DNA of 64,000 nt, taken from contig NZ_JASGJZ010000001.1 of the NCBI RefSeq assembly GCF_047601025.1, positions 1,178,001 to 1,242,000 on the forward strand. The letters are read 5' to 3'. The notes under the pieces were generated by a model that worked only from the letters and a program-made list of their open reading frames with translations, was not told where the DNA came from and did not search any database. A program made the position numbers and the translations under genes. The stretch is from Pseudorhodoferax sp047601025 (GTDB lineage Bacteria; Pseudomonadota; Gammaproteobacteria; Burkholderiales; Burkholderiaceae_C). Below, piece after piece: positions 7,807-15,823 of the stretch; within the stretch, counting starts at the first letter, position 1; every line of letters starts with the position of its first letter.

Positions 7807-8556
7807 TCAGTGCTGCAGGATCTTGTTCAGGAAGTCCTTGGTGCGCGGCTGGCGGTTCTCGGGGTGGGCGAAGAACTCCTCCTTCGAGCAGTCCTCCAGG
7901 ATGCGGCCGCCCACGTCGATGAAGATCACGCGGCTGGCCACCTTGCGCGCGAAGCCCATCTCGTGCGTCACGCACATCATGGTCATGCCCTCCTTGGCCA
8001 GGCTGACCATCACGTCCAGCACCTCGCCGACCATCTCCGGGTCCAGCGCCGAGGTCGGCTCGTCGAACAGCATCACGATCGGGTCCATCGACAGCGCCCG
8101 CGCGATCGCCACGCGCTGCTGCTGGCCGCCGGACAGCTGGCCCGGGAACTTGTCCTTGTGCGCCATCAGGCCGACGCGGTCGAGCATCTTCAGGCCGCGC
8201 GTCTTGGCCTCGTCCTGGCTGCGGCCGAGCACCTTGATCTGCGCGATCGTCAGGTTCTCGGTCACCGACAGGTGCGGGAACAGCTCGAAGTGCTGGAACA
8301 CCATGCCGACCTTGGAGCGCAGCTTGGGCAGGTCGGTCTTCGGGTCGTTGACCTTGATGCCGTTGACGATGATCTCGCCCTTCTGGATCGGCTCCAGCGC
8401 GTTCACCGTCTTGATCAGCGTGGACTTGCCCGAGCCCGAGGGGCCGCACACCACCACCACGTCGCCCTTGTCGATGCTGACGCTGCAGTTGTTCAGCACC
8501 TGCACCGGGCCGTACCACTTCGAGACGTCCCTGATTTCGATCATTTTTTCAGCCAT
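7807..8556 (-). CDS. gltL: Glutamate/aspartate ABC importer, ATP-binding protein
   Basis: A 249-residue ATPase of the polar amino acid uptake family. Walker A GPSGSGKST, signature LSGGQQQRVAIARAL, Walker B with FDEPTSALDPE and the switch histidine in VTHEMGF are all present. It powers the GltJ/GltK permease. The start MAEKMIEI is favoured because AAGGGG lies 8 bases upstream; an internal ATG four codons later is possible. It is the last gene of gltI-J-K-L, 13 bases after gltK. Confidence 0.95.
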   Translation of the reverse strand: MAEKMIEIRDVSKWYGPVQVLNNCSVSIDKGDVVVVCGPSGSGKSTLIKTVNALEPIQKGEIIVNGIKVNDPKTDLPKLRSKVGMVFQHFELFPHLSVTENLTIAQIKVLGRSQDEAKTRGLKMLDRVGLMAHKDKFPGQLSGGQQQRVAIARALSMDPIVMLFDEPTSALDPEMVGEVLDVMVSLAKEGMTMMCVTHEMGFARKVASRVIFIDVGGRILEDCSKEEFFAHPENRQPRTKDFLNKILQH

Positions 8557-8569
8557 GGCTTGTTCCCCT

Positions 8570-9238
8570 TCAACGGATGATGGCAATCTTCCTGTGCAGG
8601 CGCTTGACCAGGTAGGACAGCGAGTAGCACAGGATGAAGTAGACGACGGCGGCCAGCAGGTAGGCCTCTTCGGGGCGCCCGAAGTTCTTGCCTGCGGTCT
8701 CGAAGCCCTTGAGCAGGTCGTACGCGCCGATGGCGTAGACCAGCGAAGTGTCCTGGAACAGGATGATGGTCTGCGTGAGCAGCACGGGCAGCATGTTGCG
8801 GAAAGCCTGGGGCAGGATGACCAGCGTCATGTTCTGCTTGTAGGTCATGCCCACCGCCATGCCGGCGAAGACCTGCCCGCGCGGGATCGACTGGATGCCT
8901 GCGCGCATGATCTCGGAGAAGTAGGCCGCCTCGAAGCAGATGAAGGTGATCACCGCCGAGGTTTCCGCGCCGATGGGCCGGCCGATCACGAAGGGCACCA
9001 GCAGGAAGAAGCCCAGGATCACCATCACCAGCGGGACGGAGCGCATGCCGTTGACATACGCGGCCGCCGGGAAGTCCAGCCACTTCTTGCCCGACAGGCG
9101 CATCAGCGCCAGCAGGGTGCCGAAGAAGATGCCGCCCAGGGTGGCCACCACCGTGAGGAACACGCTGAAGTAGAAGCCCTTCAGCACATAGTTGCCGATC
9201 AGGTTCCAACTGTAGAAGGAAAAGTCGAGATTCATCAT
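8570..9238 (-). CDS. gltK: Glutamate/aspartate ABC importer, permease GltK
   Basis: A 222-residue inner-membrane permease of the HisM/GltK type with about five helices and the EAA loop (EIMRAGIQSIPRGQVFAG) that docks on GltL. Its ATG lies one base after the TGA of gltJ, so the two are translationally coupled; a second ATG follows immediately. An upstream in-frame extension overlaps gltJ and is rejected. It forms the heterodimeric channel with GltJ. Confidence 0.94.
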   Translation of the reverse strand: MMNLDFSFYSWNLIGNYVLKGFYFSVFLTVVATLGGIFFGTLLALMRLSGKKWLDFPAAAYVNGMRSVPLVMVILGFFLLVPFVIGRPIGAETSAVITFICFEAAYFSEIMRAGIQSIPRGQVFAGMAVGMTYKQNMTLVILPQAFRNMLPVLLTQTIILFQDTSLVYAIGAYDLLKGFETAGKNFGRPEEAYLLAAVVYFILCYSLSYLVKRLHRKIAIIR

Positions 9239-9239
9239 G

Positions 9240-9998
9240 TCAGTGGCCTCCCGTACCGCCGGCCGCGACGAAGCCCGGCACACGGAGCTTGCGCTCGATG
9301 AAGGTCATGATGCGGTTGACCAGCATGGCGCTGATGACGTAGAGGATCACGACGCCGATGTAGATCGGGATCTGGGCCGAGGTTTCCTCGCCGGCCTGCA
9401 GGTAGAACTGCGTGAGCTCGGGGATCGACACCGCGAAGGCCACCGACGAGTTCTTGAAGATGTTCATGGACTCGCTGGTCAACGGCGGCATGATGATCCG
9501 GTAGGCCATGGGCAACAGCACGAAGCGGTAGTACTGCGGCGTCGTGAAGCCCACGGCCATGCCCGCGTAGCGCTGGCCGCGCGGCAGCGCCTGGATGCCC
9601 GAGCGCAACTGCTCGGCGATCCGCGCGGACGTGAAGAAGCCCAGCGCGCACACCACCAGCACGAAGGGCGGCAGCTCGCGCATCGGCGGAATCATCTTGG
9701 GCAGCACGAAGTACCAGATGAACACCTGGACCAGCAAGGGGATGTTGCGAAAGAGTTCCACCCAGGCATTACCGAAGCGCACCAGCCAGGGGCTGTCCGG
9801 CAGCGTGCGCAGCGTACCGACGATCGAGCCGACCACCAGCGCCACGAACAGGGCCGTGAGCGCCACGCCCACGGTCCAGCCCCAAGCGTTGAGCATCCAT
9901 TGCAGATAGGTCTGGTCAGACCCGCGTGCGAAGCAGCTGGCGACCACTTCGTTGGTGAGCGTGTCCTGGCAGAAGACCGACATGTCCAGGTTCAGCAT
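9240..9998 (-). CDS. gltJ: Glutamate/aspartate ABC importer, permease GltJ
   Basis: A 252-residue permease with the family layout: N-terminal periplasmic loop, about five helices and the EAA loop (RIAEQLRSGIQALPRGQRYA). It partners GltK. It lies 98 bases after gltI, a gap that contains a terminator-like hairpin, which fits the usual excess of binding protein over permease. It is coupled to gltK at the other end by a one-base spacing. Confidence 0.94.
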   Translation of the reverse strand: MLNLDMSVFCQDTLTNEVVASCFARGSDQTYLQWMLNAWGWTVGVALTALFVALVVGSIVGTLRTLPDSPWLVRFGNAWVELFRNIPLLVQVFIWYFVLPKMIPPMRELPPFVLVVCALGFFTSARIAEQLRSGIQALPRGQRYAGMAVGFTTPQYYRFVLLPMAYRIIMPPLTSESMNIFKNSSVAFAVSIPELTQFYLQAGEETSAQIPIYIGVVILYVISAMLVNRIMTFIERKLRVPGFVAAGGTGGH

Positions 9999-10040
9999 CT
10001 ATCCTCCTTCGCGGGTCGGGGCCCGCGCCCGTTCATCGAA

Positions 10041-10073
10041 AAGCCCGCGTCGGCAGAAGCGCCGCGCGGGCTT
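10041..10073 (-). terminator. Terminator-like hairpin between gltI and gltJ (attenuator)
   Basis: On the minus strand a perfect 9-bp stem (aagcccgcg with cgcgggctt, positions 10073-10065 and 10049-10041) encloses a 15-base loop and is followed by a short run of four T residues. It sits downstream of the binding-protein gene and before the permease genes, where partial termination or 3'-end protection of the gltI message is expected. Confidence 0.65.
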
Positions 10074-10096
10074 GGCTTTTCAGGTCAGACGCCGTC

Positions 10097-10993
10097 TTAC
10101 TTGGGAGCGTAGGCCTCCATGGGCTTGTCGTTGGGGTTGGCCCAGGCCGCCTTGGTGCCTTCCGACGCGGGCATGTTCAGGTTGACGTTGTTCGGCGGGA
10201 TGGGCTGTGTGAACCATTTGTCGTACAGCTTGGCCAGCGAACCATCCTTGATCTGGCGCACGATGCTGTCGTCGATGGCCTTCTTCAGCTTGGCGTCGCC
10301 CTTGGGCAGCATGCAGGCGATGGGCTCGACCGAGAGCACTTCGCCGACCATGTGGAAGTCGCCGGGGTTCTTGGACTTGGCGGCGTTGGCGGCCAGGATG
10401 GAGCCGTCCATCACGAAGGCATCGGCGCGGCCCGACTCGAGCAGCAGGAAGCTGTCGGCGTGGTCCTTGCCCATAACTTCCTTGAAGTCGATGCCTTCGG
10501 CGCGCTTGTTCTTGCGCAGGGTTTGCACCGTCGTCGTGCCAGTGGTGGTCGCCACGGTCTTGCCCTTCAGGTCGGCGATGCCGTTGATGCCCGAGTTCTT
10601 CTTGGTCAGGATGCGAATCTCTTCCACGTAGGTGGTGTAGGCGAAGTCGACGTCCTTCTGGCGGGCCGTGTTGTTGGTGGTCGAGCCGCACTCGAAGTCG
10701 ATGGTGCCGTTCTGCACCAGGGGCACGCGGTTCTGCGAGGTGATCACCTGGTAGTTGATCGTCAGCGGCTTGCCGACATCCTTGCTCAGGTCCTTGATGA
10801 TGTTCTCGGCCATTTCGGTGTGGAAGCCGACGTACTTGCCGCCGCCCAGCGTGTAGGCCAGGCCAGACGAATCACGCACGCCGAGGTTGACCGCACCGCG
10901 CTCCTTGATCTTCGCCAGCGTGTCCGTGCCCTGCGCGGCGGCTCCGCCGGCCGCGAGCGCGGCACACACGAACGCGAGGATGTGCTTCTTCAT
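10097..10993 (-). CDS. gltI: Glutamate/aspartate periplasmic binding protein
   Basis: A 298-residue exported binding protein of SBP family 3. The signal peptide runs to about residue 20 (AAGGAAA/QG). Then come IKERGAVNLGVRDSSG, the ligand-pocket segment FECGSTTNNTARQKDVDFA and the glutamate-binding-typical GKTVATTTGTTT. A clear AGGAGAG lies 6 bases before the ATG. It is the first gene of the gltIJKL operon; its promoter must lie in the 148 bases between it and the LysR gene. Length matches E. coli GltI (302). Confidence 0.95.
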   Translation of the reverse strand: MKKHILAFVCAALAAGGAAAQGTDTLAKIKERGAVNLGVRDSSGLAYTLGGGKYVGFHTEMAENIIKDLSKDVGKPLTINYQVITSQNRVPLVQNGTIDFECGSTTNNTARQKDVDFAYTTYVEEIRILTKKNSGINGIADLKGKTVATTTGTTTVQTLRKNKRAEGIDFKEVMGKDHADSFLLLESGRADAFVMDGSILAANAAKSKNPGDFHMVGEVLSVEPIACMLPKGDAKLKKAIDDSIVRQIKDGSLAKLYDKWFTQPIPPNNVNLNMPASEGTKAAWANPNDKPMEAYAPK

Positions 10994-11141
10994 TCAATCT
11001 CTCCTAAAAAAACGAAAGGAAATCAGACCTTAATCCGGGGAATGGCATGCAGCGGAAATACCCGCATGCCCCACGCAGGTGCATGTGGCGTGCGACGAAG
11101 CAGCTTGCATGCCAATGCGGGCCGATACGGTGCGGACGGCT

Positions 11142-12071
11142 TCAGCTGCGCCCCACTTCCGTGAGATAAGCCCACAGTGCCTGCGCCGAGCGCTTGGGCG
11201 CGCCATGGGCGCCGGGCTTCTCGCGGTAGGCGCGCACGTCCAGCGTCATCTCCAGGCCCGGCATGCCGGCCGGCACGGCGCTGACCAGCCGGCGCGCGCG
11301 CACGTCCTTCTTGACCGCGCTGTAGGGCAGAAAGGCGATGCCGTGGCCTTCGAGCGCCATGGCCTTCAGGCCTTCGGCCATGTCGGTCTCGTACACCCGG
11401 TCGAGGTGGATCGGCGTGGGCGACTGCTTGAGCATCTGGTCGACCATCTGCCCCATGTAGGCGCCGGGCGCGTAGCCCAGGTAGGGCAGCAGCTGGCCGG
11501 GGCGGCCCGGCAGCTGGTAGAGCGGCGCGCCCTCGTCGTCGGCCTTGACGTAGGGCGCCATGACCTCCCGGCCCAGGCTCACCATCTCGTAGCGGTCGGC
11601 CGCGAGCGGGAACGGCTGCGAACTGTGGTGGTAGACGATCAGCAGGTCGCAGCTGCCCTCGACCAGGCGCATCACGGCGTCGTGCACGTTCAGCGCGATC
11701 AGCCGGCTCTTGAGCGGGCCGAACTGCTCGCGCAGGCGGGTGACCCAGGCCGGAAAGAAGGTGAACGCCAGCGTGTGCGGCACGGCGAACTCCACCACGT
11801 CCTGCCCGGCCGAGTTGTGGCCGCGCAGCATGGCGCGCGTGCTCTGCAGCGCCTGCAGCACCTCCAGCGACTGGGCGTAGAGCGTCTCACCGGCCGGCGT
11901 GAGCCGCGTGGGATAGGAGCTGCGGTCCACCAGGTCGGTGCCGGCCCAGGCCTCCAGCGCCTGGATGCGGCGCGAGAACGCCGGCTGCGTCACGTGCCGC
12001 AGCTGGGCCGAGCGGCTGAAGCTGCGCGTCTCGGCCAAGCTGACGAAATCCTCGAGCCATTTGGTCTCCAT
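11142..12071 (-). CDS. LysR-type transcriptional regulator
   Basis: A 309-residue regulator: N-terminal winged HTH (WLEDFVSLAETRSFSRSAQLRHVTQPAFSR region, about residues 4-33) and a LysR substrate domain. It starts at METKWLEDF; an in-frame extension upstream is unlikely. It lies upstream of gltIJKL on the same strand with 148 bases between, so regulation of the importer is plausible but not shown. The intervening region contains the inverted repeat ggcatgc-N13-gcatgcc at about 11043-11069, a candidate operator. Confidence 0.88.
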   Translation of the reverse strand: METKWLEDFVSLAETRSFSRSAQLRHVTQPAFSRRIQALEAWAGTDLVDRSSYPTRLTPAGETLYAQSLEVLQALQSTRAMLRGHNSAGQDVVEFAVPHTLAFTFFPAWVTRLREQFGPLKSRLIALNVHDAVMRLVEGSCDLLIVYHHSSQPFPLAADRYEMVSLGREVMAPYVKADDEGAPLYQLPGRPGQLLPYLGYAPGAYMGQMVDQMLKQSPTPIHLDRVYETDMAEGLKAMALEGHGIAFLPYSAVKKDVRARRLVSAVPAGMPGLEMTLDVRAYREKPGAHGAPKRSAQALWAYLTEVGRS

Positions 12072-12122
12072 CGCCGCATTATGGAACGCTGCCCGCACGC
12101 GGCGCGGACCGGCGGGACGGCG

Positions 12123-12551
12123 TCACTCGATCGCCGTCACCGCCCACAGCAGCAGCATCAGCACGACGTAGGGAAACGCCACCGTGGGCCGCGCCGCGTG
12201 CGCCAGGTACTCGCCCAGCAGCCCCACGATGCCGGGCCGGCCGGCCTGCCATTCCGAGTACAGCTGGCAGCCTTGGCCGGCGCCGGCCGCCGGTTCGCGC
12301 AGCAGCGCCTCCACGCGCAGCAGCCGGGCGACCAGCCGCGACTGCCCGGTGCGCACGATGCCTTCCTGCACCCACAGCACCAGGACCAGCGCCATCGTCA
12401 GCACCGCGTCGAAGCCGAGCGCCACCGCGACGACGGCGACCGCCACCGCGGCCAGCTTGATCCACAGCGCGCTGGCCTCGCCGCGCTCGCAGTCGTGGTG
12501 CAGGGCGCTCCATTCGCGCCCGAGCAAGGGGGTCTCGTTCCGTTCTTCCAT
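12123..12551 (-). CDS. Small conserved membrane protein of unknown function
   Basis: A 142-residue protein with two hydrophobic segments near the middle of the N-terminal half (about 33-60) and one at the C-terminus (PYVVLMLLLWAVTAI). A cysteine-containing linker lies between. No known family was recognised. Start MEERNETP is preferred to an ATG four codons upstream, but neither has a strong ribosome site. It lies between a LysR gene and the enoyl-CoA hydratase gene, all on the minus strand. Confidence 0.65.
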   Translation of the reverse strand: MEERNETPLLGREWSALHHDCERGEASALWIKLAAVAVAVVAVALGFDAVLTMALVLVLWVQEGIVRTGQSRLVARLLRVEALLREPAAGAGQGCQLYSEWQAGRPGIVGLLGEYLAHAARPTVAFPYVVLMLLLWAVTAIE

Positions 12552-12579
12552 GCGGCGAAGCATAGCCGCGCGCCGCGGG

Positions 12580-13365
12580 CTACCAGGCGGGCCGGCGCTT
12601 GTCGATGAAGGCCTGCACGCCTTCCAGCGCGGACGGCTCCATCATGTTGCAGGCCATGGTCTGGCCGGCATCCTGGTAGGCGGCGGCGATGCCGACTTCC
12701 AGCTGGCGGTAGAACAGCGCCTTGCCCATGGCCAGCGCCGCGCGCGGCTTGGCGACGATGCCGGCGGCCAGCTCGGCCACGGCGCCGGCCAGCGCATCGG
12801 GCGCGGCGACGCGGTTGACCAGGCCTTTCTCGCGCGCCTCCTCGGCACCGATGAAGCCACCCGTGACCAGCATCTCGAACGCGGCCTTGCACGGCAGGTT
12901 GCGCGACAGCGCCACGCCGGGCGTCGCGCAGAACAGGCCGACGTTGATGCCGCTGACGGCGAAGCGCGCGTCGCTGGCGGCCACGGCCAGGTCGCACATC
13001 GCGACCAGCTGGCAGCCGGCCGCGGTGGCGATGCCCTGCACCTGCGCGATCACCGGCACCGGCAGCTGCCGGATCGCCAGCATCAGCTTCGTGCACCGCG
13101 CGAACAGGCCCTGGTAGTAGGCGAGCGAGGGCTCGGCCCGCATTTCCTTCAGGTCGTGCCCGGCGCAGAAGGCGCGGCCGGCCGCGGCGACCACCAGCAC
13201 GCGTAGCGAGGCGTCGCGCGCCGCGTCGTCCAGTTCGGCCTGCAGCGCGGCCAGCATGGCCTCGCTCAGCGCGTTGAAGGCATCGGGCCGGTTCAGCGTC
13301 AGCGTGCGCACGCCGTGCGCGTCCTGGCGGCGCAGCACCAGCGGGGCGGGGGTGTCGTCGGTCAT
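12580..13365 (-). CDS. Enoyl-CoA hydratase/isomerase family protein
   Basis: A 261-residue crotonase-fold protein. Oxyanion-hole segments are visible: RAFCAGHDLKEM near residue 65 and QGIATAAGCQLVAMCDLAVA near 110-130, plus the C-terminal DKRRPAW ending common in enoyl-CoA hydratases. It probably hydrates or isomerises an acyl-CoA. The overall pattern is like the ECHDC3-type subgroup. It is divergent from a ferredoxin gene and close to an acyl-CoA synthetase and a thioesterase, suggesting an acyl-CoA breakdown role. Confidence 0.9.
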   Translation of the reverse strand: MTDDTPAPLVLRRQDAHGVRTLTLNRPDAFNALSEAMLAALQAELDDAARDASLRVLVVAAAGRAFCAGHDLKEMRAEPSLAYYQGLFARCTKLMLAIRQLPVPVIAQVQGIATAAGCQLVAMCDLAVAASDARFAVSGINVGLFCATPGVALSRNLPCKAAFEMLVTGGFIGAEEAREKGLVNRVAAPDALAGAVAELAAGIVAKPRAALAMGKALFYRQLEVGIAAAYQDAGQTMACNMMEPSALEGVQAFIDKRRPAW

Positions 13366-13417
13366 GGTGGAGTCTCCGTTGCGGCGCGCAGTCTGCCACC
13401 GCCGCACAATGCCGTGC

Positions 13418-13654
13418 ATGCCTGCCGCCCCCAAGGCCCTGCCCGCGATCGACCCGGCCCGCTGCACCGGCTGCGGCCGCTGCGTGGGCGCCTGCCCGCC
13501 GCACGTGCTGTCGCTGCAGGTGCCGGGCGGCGGGCGCTGGGGCCGCAAATGCGCGACGCTGCACGAGGCCGCCGGCTGCACCGGCTGCGCGCTGTGCCAT
13601 GTGTGCTGCCCGTTCGATGCGATCCGGATGGAACGCACGGACCGCCGCGCATGA
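13418..13654 (+). CDS. 2[4Fe-4S] ferredoxin-like protein
   Basis: A 78-residue protein with two bacterial ferredoxin motifs: CTGCGRCVGACP and CTGCALCHVCCP, each CxxCxxCxxxCP. It carries low-potential electrons for an unidentified partner. An ATG three codons upstream (13409) is also possible. The gene is squeezed between divergent enoyl-CoA hydratase (52 bases) and convergent acyl-CoA synthetase (3 bases between stops), so its own promoter must lie in a very short gap. Confidence 0.85.
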   Translation: MPAAPKALPAIDPARCTGCGRCVGACPPHVLSLQVPGGGRWGRKCATLHEAAGCTGCALCHVCCPFDAIRMERTDRRA

Positions 13655-13657
13655 CGC

Positions 13658-15289
13658 CTAGCCGCCCTTGGCCCGCTGGCGCAGCTCGAACTTCTGGATC
13701 TTGCCGGTGGCGGTCTTCGGGATCGGCTCGAAGCGCACGTCGCGCGGCACCTTGTAGCCGGCCAGGTGCGCCTTGCAGTGGGCCACCAGTTCCTCGGCCG
13801 TGACCTGCGCGCCGGGCCGGGCCTCGACGTAGGCCACCGGCGTCTCGCCCCACCGGGCGTCGGGCTTGGCGACCACCGCGCAGGCCGCGACGGCCGGGTG
13901 GCGGTACAGCACGTCCTCGACCTCGATCGAGCTGATGTTCTCGCCGCCGCTGATGATGATGTCCTTGCTGCGGTCCTTGATCCGGGCGTAGCGGTCGGGC
14001 TCCAGCACGGCCAGGTCGCCGGTGTGGAACCAGCCGCCCTCGAAGGCCTTGCCGGTCGCGGCCGGGTTCTTCAGGTAGCCCTTCATGACCACGTTGCCGC
14101 GGAACATGATCTCGCCCATGGTCTCGCCGTCGGCCGGCACCTCGGCCAGCGTCTCGGGGTCGAGCACGGTCATGCCCTCCTGCAGCGCGTAGCGCACGCC
14201 CTGGCGGCCGTTCAGCCGGGTCTGCTCGGCCAGGTCCTCGCCGGCCCAGCTGGCGCGCTTGGCGGCCACGCTGGCCGGGCCGTAGACCTCGGTCAGGCCG
14301 TAGACGTGGGTGATGTCGAAGCCGATCTTCGCCATGCCTTCGATCATCGCGGCCGGCGGCGCCGCGCCGGCCACCATGCCGCGCACGCCGGCCACGCCTT
14401 CGCGCAGCGCCGGGTCGGCGCCGACGATCAGGCTGTGCACGATGGGCGCGGCGCAGTAGTGCGTGACGCCGTGCTCGCGCATGGCCGCCAGGATGGCCGG
14501 CGCCTCCACGCGGCGCAGGCACACGTGCACGCCGGCCTGCAGCGCCACGGTCCACGGGAAGCACCAGCCGTTGCAGTGGAACATCGGCAGCGTCCACAGG
14601 TAGCGCGGGAACTGCGGCATGGTCCAGGTGACCACGTTGCCCACGGCGTTCAGGTAGGCGCCGCGGTGGTGCGTGACCACGCCCTTGGGGTCGCCCGTGG
14701 TGCCGCTGGTGTAGCTGATGGCGATGGCGTCCCACTCGTCCTGCGGCCCCTGCAGTTGCTGCAGCGGCGCATGGGCGGCGAGCCAGTGCTCGTATTCGTG
14801 CGCGCCCAGGCGCCGGTGCTCGCCCGCGTATTCGCTGTCGGCCACGTCGACGACCAGCGGCGTGCGGCCGAACTGCTGCTGCTGCAGCGCCAGCGCCTTG
14901 GCCATCACGGGTGCGAACTCGCAGTCGGTGATCAGCACCCGGGTCTCGCAGTGGTTCATCTGCCAGGCCAGCAGCTCGGCGTCGAGCCGGGTGTTCAGCG
15001 TGTTCAGCACCGCGTTCAGGCCCGGCACGGCGTAGTGCGCCTCCACCATCTCGGGCGTGTTGGGCAGCATCACGCTGACGGTGCCGCCGCGGCCGACGCC
15101 GGCCGCGCGCAGGGCCGCGGCCAGCCGGCGCGCGCGCTCGTGCACCGCGGCCCAGGTATAGCGGCGCGCGCCGTGCACCACCGCCGGCAGGTCGCCGAAC
15201 ACCTCGGCCGTGCGCGCGAGGAAGCTCACGGGCGACAGCGCGACGAAGTTGGCGGGGGTCTTGTCCAGGTGCTGGTCGTAGATGCTCAT
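13658..15289 (-). CDS. Acyl-CoA synthetase (AMP-forming)
   Basis: A 543-residue member of the ANL superfamily that activates a carboxylic acid via an acyl-AMP. Motifs: the P-loop YTSGTTGDPKGV (about 193-204), the YGLTE motif (HVYGLTEVYGP), GWFHTGDLAV with the ribose-binding Asp, the hinge KDRSKDIIISGGENIS and the C-terminal catalytic lysine in PKTATGKIQKF. It resembles medium- or long-chain fatty-acid ligases. It follows the thioesterase gene on the same strand after 20 bases. Substrate chain length cannot be judged. Confidence 0.93.
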   Translation of the reverse strand: MSIYDQHLDKTPANFVALSPVSFLARTAEVFGDLPAVVHGARRYTWAAVHERARRLAAALRAAGVGRGGTVSVMLPNTPEMVEAHYAVPGLNAVLNTLNTRLDAELLAWQMNHCETRVLITDCEFAPVMAKALALQQQQFGRTPLVVDVADSEYAGEHRRLGAHEYEHWLAAHAPLQQLQGPQDEWDAIAISYTSGTTGDPKGVVTHHRGAYLNAVGNVVTWTMPQFPRYLWTLPMFHCNGWCFPWTVALQAGVHVCLRRVEAPAILAAMREHGVTHYCAAPIVHSLIVGADPALREGVAGVRGMVAGAAPPAAMIEGMAKIGFDITHVYGLTEVYGPASVAAKRASWAGEDLAEQTRLNGRQGVRYALQEGMTVLDPETLAEVPADGETMGEIMFRGNVVMKGYLKNPAATGKAFEGGWFHTGDLAVLEPDRYARIKDRSKDIIISGGENISSIEVEDVLYRHPAVAACAVVAKPDARWGETPVAYVEARPGAQVTAEELVAHCKAHLAGYKVPRDVRFEPIPKTATGKIQKFELRQRAKGG

Positions 15290-15309
15290 GGTGTGTCTCC
15301 CCGTAGCGG

Positions 15310-15771
15310 CTACGACCGTGCGGACGGACCGGCGGACGCGGCCCGCGCCTCCTGCACCGCGATCGGCCGCGGCCGGCCGTCGTCGCCGATGGCCACGTAG
15401 GTCAGCGTCGCCTCGGTCACCTTCACGTAGCGCGTCTCCGTGCGGCGCTCGGCGTAGACCCCGACCTCCACCGTGATCGAGGTGGTGCCCACGCTCTGGA
15501 CGGCGGCGTAGAACGACAGCAGGTCGCCCACCCGCACCGGCTGCTTGAAGACGAATTCCCTGACCGCGACGGTGGCGAACTTGCCGGCGATCAGCCGCGC
15601 CGGCAGCACGGAGCCGGCCAGGTCGACCTGGGCCATGACCCAGCCGCCGAAGATGTCGCCGTTGGGGTTGCAGTCCGCCGGCATGGGAATGACCTTGAGC
15701 ACCAGCTCCATGCCGGAGGGAAGCTCGGCCGGCGGCTGGAGCTGGATCGGGGGGCTTGCATCGTGGGACAT
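15310..15771 (-). CDS. Acyl-CoA thioesterase, hotdog fold (YciA/BACH type)
   Basis: A 153-residue hotdog protein that hydrolyses acyl-CoA. The active-site segment is NPNGDIFGGWVMAQVD, where Asn and Asp of the YciA-type catalytic motif are present, followed by VGDLLSFYAAV and the GTTSITVEV strand. Start MSHDASPP is preferred over an upstream ATG that would overlap the divergent exporter gene. It is the first gene of a pair with the acyl-CoA synthetase. Confidence 0.9.
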   Translation of the reverse strand: MSHDASPPIQLQPPAELPSGMELVLKVIPMPADCNPNGDIFGGWVMAQVDLAGSVLPARLIAGKFATVAVREFVFKQPVRVGDLLSFYAAVQSVGTTSITVEVGVYAERRTETRYVKVTEATLTYVAIGDDGRPRPIAVQEARAASAGPSARS

Positions 15772-15823
15772 CCGGGACAATCTCCGAAGAACGAAAACCA
15801 GAAGACGGCCGCGATTGTCTGCC

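Noticed and set aside
9999..10096. Promoter between gltI and gltJ
   Set aside because: The gap holds a terminator-like hairpin and no good -35/-10 pair; an attenuator within one operon explains it better.
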